Shown here piece by piece: positions 60,863-64,000 of a stretch of 64,000 nucleotides of DNA (its first letter is position 1; each line of letters begins with the position of its first letter). A program made the translations under genes and the position numbers. Location of the stretch: contig NZ_CP080623.1 of the NCBI RefSeq assembly GCF_019599045.1, positions 642,501 through 706,500 on the forward strand. The letters run 5' to 3'. The DNA is from Roseovarius sp. SCSIO 43702. Lineage in GTDB: Bacteria > Pseudomonadota > Alphaproteobacteria > Rhodobacterales > Rhodobacteraceae. The notes beneath the pieces are model-generated. The model made no database searches. It saw only the letters and a program-made list of their open reading frames with translations, and had not been told where the DNA came from.

Positions 60863-62095
60863 ATGACCCGGATCGTTCCCCTTGCCGAGGCGCGACACCT
60901 GCCGTTCTGGCGCCGCCCCGTGACGCTTCTCTTCGTGATGGCCGCCGCGATGCCAGTGGCCTTTGCCACATGGTCGGCGCTGCTCAACAACTTCACGATC
61001 GAGGTGGCGGGGTTCGACGGGTCGGATATCGGCTGGCTGCACACGGTGCGCGAGATCCCGGGCTTCCTTGCCGTGGGGGTGATCGCGATCATCATCTTCG
61101 TGCGCGAGCAGGTGCTGGGCCTCGTGTCGCTCGCGCTTCTGGGGGTGGCGACGGCGGTGACGGCGTGGTTTCCCAGCCTGGGCGGGATCCTGACGATCAC
61201 GATGCTGAGCTCGATCGGGTTTCACTATTACGAGACGGTCAACCAGTCGCTGCAACTGCAATGGCTCGACCGGGCGCGCGCGCCCAAGGTGCTGGGCTGG
61301 CTCACGGCGGCGGCCTCGGCCTCGACACTGGTGGTCTATCTCATCATCGTGGCGCTGTGGGACACGCTGGGCCTGACCTACAACATCGTCTATCTCGCCT
61401 CGGGCGGGGTGACGGCGGCGGTGGCGATCTTCGCGCTGTTCGCCTACCCGCAGTTCGAGGCGCCGAACCCGCAGGTCAAGAAGATGATCCTGCGCCGCCG
61501 CTACTGGCTCTATTACGCGCTGCAGTTCATGGCGGGCGCGCGGCGGCAGATCTTCGTCGTCTTCGCGGGCTTCATGATGGTCGAGCGGTTCGGCTTCGCG
61601 GTCCACGAGGTGACGGCGCTTTTCCTGATCAACCTCGTGGCGAACATGGTCTTCGCGCCGATGATGGGCCACGCCGTCGCGCGGTTCGGAGAGCGTCGGA
61701 CGCTGATCTTCGAATACGCGGGCCTCGCGCTGGTCTTCCTCGCCTATGGCGGCATCTACATGTTCGGCTGGGGCGTGGTTCTGGCCGCGACGCTCTACGT
61801 GGTGGATCACATCCTTTTCGCGCTGGCGCTGGCGCTCAAGACCTATTTCCAGAAGATCGCCGATCCGGGCGACATCGCCCCCACCGCCGCCGTGGCCTTC
61901 ACGATCAACCATATCGCGGCGGTCTTCCTGCCGGCGCTGCTGGGCTATCTCTGGCTCGTCTCGCCGCAGATGGTGTTCGGGCTGGCCGCGGGGATGGCCT
62001 GCGTGTCGCTGATGCTGGCCTGTCTCATCCCGCGCCATCCCGAGCCGGGCAACGAGACGCGGTTCTCGGTGCCCCTGCCGCGCCCCGCCGAGTGA
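60863..62095 (+). CDS. MFS-type transporter
   Basis: A 410-residue membrane protein with about 12 predicted helices in two halves separated near residue 200-215 (APNPQVKKMILRRRY). The sequence AVARFGERRTLIFEYAGLAL is the cytoplasmic loop typical of the major facilitator fold. The substrate is unknown. It is followed after 11 bases by prmA, so the two are probably co-transcribed. Confidence 0.8.
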   Translation: MTRIVPLAEARHLPFWRRPVTLLFVMAAAMPVAFATWSALLNNFTIEVAGFDGSDIGWLHTVREIPGFLAVGVIAIIIFVREQVLGLVSLALLGVATAVTAWFPSLGGILTITMLSSIGFHYYETVNQSLQLQWLDRARAPKVLGWLTAAASASTLVVYLIIVALWDTLGLTYNIVYLASGGVTAAVAIFALFAYPQFEAPNPQVKKMILRRRYWLYYALQFMAGARRQIFVVFAGFMMVERFGFAVHEVTALFLINLVANMVFAPMMGHAVARFGERRTLIFEYAGLALVFLAYGGIYMFGWGVVLAATLYVVDHILFALALALKTYFQKIADPGDIAPTAAVAFTINHIAAVFLPALLGYLWLVSPQMVFGLAAGMACVSLMLACLIPRHPEPGNETRFSVPLPRPAE

Positions 62096-62106
62096 GAGGA
62101 AAGAGA

Positions 62107-62976
62107 ATGCCCACCTATACCGCGCTGACCACCCTTGCGGGTCGGGAAATGGCCGAGGCCCTGGCCGAGGCGATGGAAATGCTGGACCCCGAGCCCACGG
62201 GCGTCGGCACCTTCGAGATCGAGGACGGGTCGGGCACCTGGGAGGTGGGCGGCTATTTCACCGAAAGCCCCGACGAGGAGGCGCTGGCCATGCTCGCCCG
62301 GGTCCACGGCGCGCGGCCCTTCGCCGTGTCGGAACTGCCCGACGAGGACTGGGTCGCCAAGGTGCGGCGCGAGCTGGTCCCGGTCGAGGCGGGGCGGTTC
62401 TTCGTCTACGGCAGCCATGACGCGGACCGGGTGCCCGAGAACTGCGTGCCGCTTCTGATCGAGGCGGCGATGGCCTTCGGCACCGGCCATCACGGCACCA
62501 CGCAGGGCTGTCTGCGGGCGCTCGACCGGCTGGCGGGCGAGGGGTTCGAGGGCAGGGCGGTCGCGGACATAGGGTGCGGCACCGCCGTTCTGGCGATGGC
62601 GGCCGCGCGCCTCTGGCCCGGCGAGGTGCTGGCGAGCGACATCGACGAGGTGGCCGTCGAGGTGGCGCGGGCCAACGTGGCGGCCAACGGGCTCGAGGGC
62701 CGGGTGACGTGCCTCGAGGCGACGGGATTCGATCACGACCGGCTGCGCGCGGCGGCGTTCGACCTGGTCTTCGCGAATATCCTGATGGGGCCGCTGATCG
62801 AGCTGGCCCCCGAGATGACGGCGCGGCGGGTGCCGGGCGGCTACGCGATTCTCTCGGGCATCCTCAACGAGCAGGCCGACGACGTCGTCGCGGTTTACGA
62901 GCGGAACGGAAACGATCTTGTCCATCGCGACGAGATTGGTGAATGGACGACGCTGGTTCTGCGAAAAAGTGTCTAG
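62107..62976 (+). CDS. prmA: Ribosomal protein L11 methyltransferase
   Basis: A 289-residue SAM-dependent enzyme that trimethylates ribosomal protein L11. The C-terminal Rossmann domain has AFGTGHHGTTQGCLRALD, motif I DIGCGTAVLAMAAARL and FANILMGPLIELAPEM; the N-terminal L11-recognition domain precedes it. AGAGGAAAGAG lies before the ATG at 62107, and the frame upstream is not conserved. Confidence 0.94.
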   Translation: MPTYTALTTLAGREMAEALAEAMEMLDPEPTGVGTFEIEDGSGTWEVGGYFTESPDEEALAMLARVHGARPFAVSELPDEDWVAKVRRELVPVEAGRFFVYGSHDADRVPENCVPLLIEAAMAFGTGHHGTTQGCLRALDRLAGEGFEGRAVADIGCGTAVLAMAAARLWPGEVLASDIDEVAVEVARANVAANGLEGRVTCLEATGFDHDRLRAAAFDLVFANILMGPLIELAPEMTARRVPGGYAILSGILNEQADDVVAVYERNGNDLVHRDEIGEWTTLVLRKSV

Positions 62977-63013
62977 AATTTCCTTAGAATCGAGCCTTTT
63001 CAGGGCGGCTGCC

Positions 63014-63033
63014 CCGAAATTGCCACATTTCGG
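63014..63033. promoter_or_regulatory. Inverted repeat upstream of the 113-residue gene
   Basis: CCGAAAT (63014-63020) and ATTTCGG (63027-63033) are perfect inverses over a TGCCAC spacer, 52 bases before the ATG at 63085. They overlap a TTGCCA that could be a -35. This is a possible operator. Confidence 0.35.
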
Positions 63034-63084
63034 ACCTAGCTTTGAACTCCTGATCTGGCGGGGGCCGGACAACGGAATGCTGCT

Positions 63085-63426
63085 ATGACCGATGCCATGA
63101 ACGGATTTGGAACGCGCCTCAAGAGCCTTCAGCGCAAGCACGCCAAGATGGCGCGCGGATACGAGTGCAAGGTGGGGCGCGACGGCCTCATCGTCTTTCG
63201 CCCGAAGCGCCGGCGTCCCGGCGTGCCGTGGCGGGGCATCGCCCTCCTGGTGCTCGGGTTTCTCTGCTTCAAGGGCCTCGTGCTCGCCCATATGGGCCCC
63301 GAGGGCTATGCCGAGCGCGTGAACGAGATGCGCCGGGGCGGTGCCGTCGAGCAGGCGGGCGCGATCGTCATGCAGGTCGACCCGGTCGCGGATTTCGTCG
63401 CGCGTCAGCTGGCCCCGCATATCTGA
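63085..63426 (+). CDS. Hypothetical single-pass membrane protein
   Basis: A 113-residue protein. A basic N-terminus (RLKSLQRKHAKMARGYECKV, then RPKRRRPG) is followed by one membrane helix (IALLVLGFLCFKGLVLAHMG, about 52-70), then a short acidic/polar part predicted outside. The Cys, Gly and Arg pattern resembles conserved roseobacter proteins of unknown function. The clear terminator follows it. Confidence 0.7.
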   Translation: MTDAMNGFGTRLKSLQRKHAKMARGYECKVGRDGLIVFRPKRRRPGVPWRGIALLVLGFLCFKGLVLAHMGPEGYAERVNEMRRGGAVEQAGAIVMQVDPVADFVARQLAPHI

Positions 63427-63483
63427 CAGGACGGTTTCTCAGGCGTGAGCCGCGCGCCGGGCGAGGCGGCCTCGCGAAACGAA

Positions 63484-63517
63484 AAAACCCCGCACCGGGC
63501 CTCGGGTGCGGGGTTTT
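63484..63517. terminator. Bidirectional rho-independent terminator
   Basis: AAAACCCCGCACC (63484-63496) and GGTGCGGGGTTTT (63505-63517) form a perfect 13-bp stem with an 8-base loop. A-run and T-run flank both sides, so it serves the 113-residue gene and the convergent DUF1127 gene. Confidence 0.9.
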
Positions 63518-63566
63518 CTCGTTGGTCGGGCGGCCCTGGGGAGAGACGCCGCCGGACCGGGCCGGT

Positions 63567-63755
63567 TCAGAGACCGACCGACACGCGACGGATGTCGCCG
63601 CGCTCGAGACCGATATCGTTGAGTTCGCGGTCGGTGAGACGCGACAGCGCGTTGCGGGTGACGCGGGTGTCGTTCCACGACGCGATGCGGGCCACCAGAC
63701 GCGCGAAGAGCGAGCCGTTGGCGTTGAGCGGGCGGGTGATTTCGATTGCAGCCAT
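63567..63755 (-). CDS. DUF1127 small protein
   Basis: A 62-residue protein. The C-terminal WNDTRVTRNALSRLTDRE followed by LNDIGLERGDIRR is the DUF1127 (YjiS-like) motif: a short Arg-rich helix pair that in several alphaproteobacteria binds RNA and affects phosphate, C1 or stress responses. The ATG at 63755 is preceded by AAGGAAG. It converges on the 113-residue gene. Confidence 0.9.
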   Translation of the reverse strand: MAAIEITRPLNANGSLFARLVARIASWNDTRVTRNALSRLTDRELNDIGLERGDIRRVSVGL

Positions 63756-64000
63756 GATGATCTTCCTTCTTGAGCCGCGATCCGTGGAAAGATGTTCCCC
63801 CGTGGGAGCCGTTCGCGGGATCGTGTCGTCATTCTCTGAAGCGGCAGATAGTCCGGGCGCCGCGATCTCACAACCGTGCAAAATCGCATAGTCCCTATGC
63901 AGTTTCTGCATGAGTCTCCCGCGCCATGTCGCCACCGCATGGGTGGCGGTGGCGCGCATGACGCTTGGCGTTTGTTCCCCTTTCGTGCTAAGCCTTCGCG
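63756..64000. other. Intergenic end region
   Basis: No gene is complete here. It contains the inverted repeat ATGCAG-TTT-CTGCAT (63897-63911), a CGCCACC/GGTGGCG hairpin near 63929-63947 and a GTTC-N7-GTGC element at 63974-63988. A rightward gene probably begins just past the window. Confidence 0.5.
63974..63988 (+). promoter_or_regulatory. LexA-box-like element GTTC-N7-GTGC
   Basis: GTTC (63974-63977), seven bases, GTGC (63985-63988). The alphaproteobacterial LexA box is GTTC-N7-GTTC; this is one mismatch off. It lies at the window edge with its gene unseen, so only a candidate. Confidence 0.3.

Overview
The window is about two-thirds G+C and densely coded on both strands. It reads as chromosomal DNA of a marine-type Rhodobacteraceae (Roseobacter group, Alphaproteobacteria). 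The clues are the family makeup (HemY with an alphaproteobacterial mitofilin/Mic60-like protein, non-pyrrolysine MttB, DUF1127, DUF1203, DUF4175), a serC leader RNA in front of a serC-serA operon, and the close match of cysS, tsaD-gpsA and the other core genes to that group. I see no prophage, IS element, CRISPR array, rRNA or replication origin. Most of the window is housekeeping, with a few regions that are not ordinary.

Layout. 1-3.5 kb: the end of a DUF4175 membrane protein, an unusual repeat block, small membrane proteins, pheS, lipB and tRNA-Leu(GAG). 3.6-8.2 kb: an SDR oxidoreductase, then the leftward cluster hemD - mic60-like - hemY. 8.3-11 kb: a tightly overlapped rightward operon, tsaD-gpsA-yciI-EVE. 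11.3-21.3 kb: folE2, a Wza-type lipoprotein, a crotonase, two aminotransferases with a 58-residue membrane protein, a tyrosine phosphatase, ftsB, aidB and class I aldolase. 21.4-26.3 kb: an unrecognised 535-residue exported protein, pgk, two cyclophilins (cytosolic and exported) and a DUF4336 protein. 26.4-33.8 kb: an MttB-family methyltransferase with a short upstream ORF and a RegA/PrrA-like palindrome, an aminotransferase, cysS (short cysteine-rich ORF upstream, AT-rich 3' end), citramalate synthase and a squalene/phytoene-synthase-like protein. 33.8-41.4 kb: adenosine-kinase-like PfkB protein, nth, DsrE-like protein, Ada-type methyltransferase, OmpA-like lipoprotein, leuB, a large exported HExxH protein and tRNA-Pro(CGG). 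41.5-50.3 kb: tamB-tamA, an ureohydrolase-argE pair, DUF1203. 50.3-64 kb: a Rieske oxygenase with a divergent LysR regulator, a YcaQ-like DNA glycosylase, panB-panC, serA-serC diverging from serB, a second copy of the repeat block, an AI-2E exporter, an MFS transporter, prmA, and small proteins including a DUF1127 protein.

How the genes fit together. All three serine-biosynthesis enzymes lie together (serC-serA leftward under a serC leader, serB rightward). panB-panC make pantoate and pantothenate. cimA and leuB serve the citramalate route to branched-chain amino acids. TamA-TamB, the exported cyclophilin and the OmpA lipoprotein serve the envelope. Three genes concern DNA damage (ada-type, aidB, ycaQ-like), besides nth.

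The observations most worth following are: (1) a short ORF with three Cys codons and a downstream inverted repeat in front of cysS, which looks like a cysteine-sensing attenuator; (2) an AT-rich block forming the 3' third of cysS, followed by what looks like a displaced native C-terminal tail; (3) a repeat family built from a GTTAACGG box and tandem 12-bp GTCGGT units, present at two loci 59 kb apart and both times between convergent genes; (4) a large exported protein with an HEYVH motif and no recognised family.
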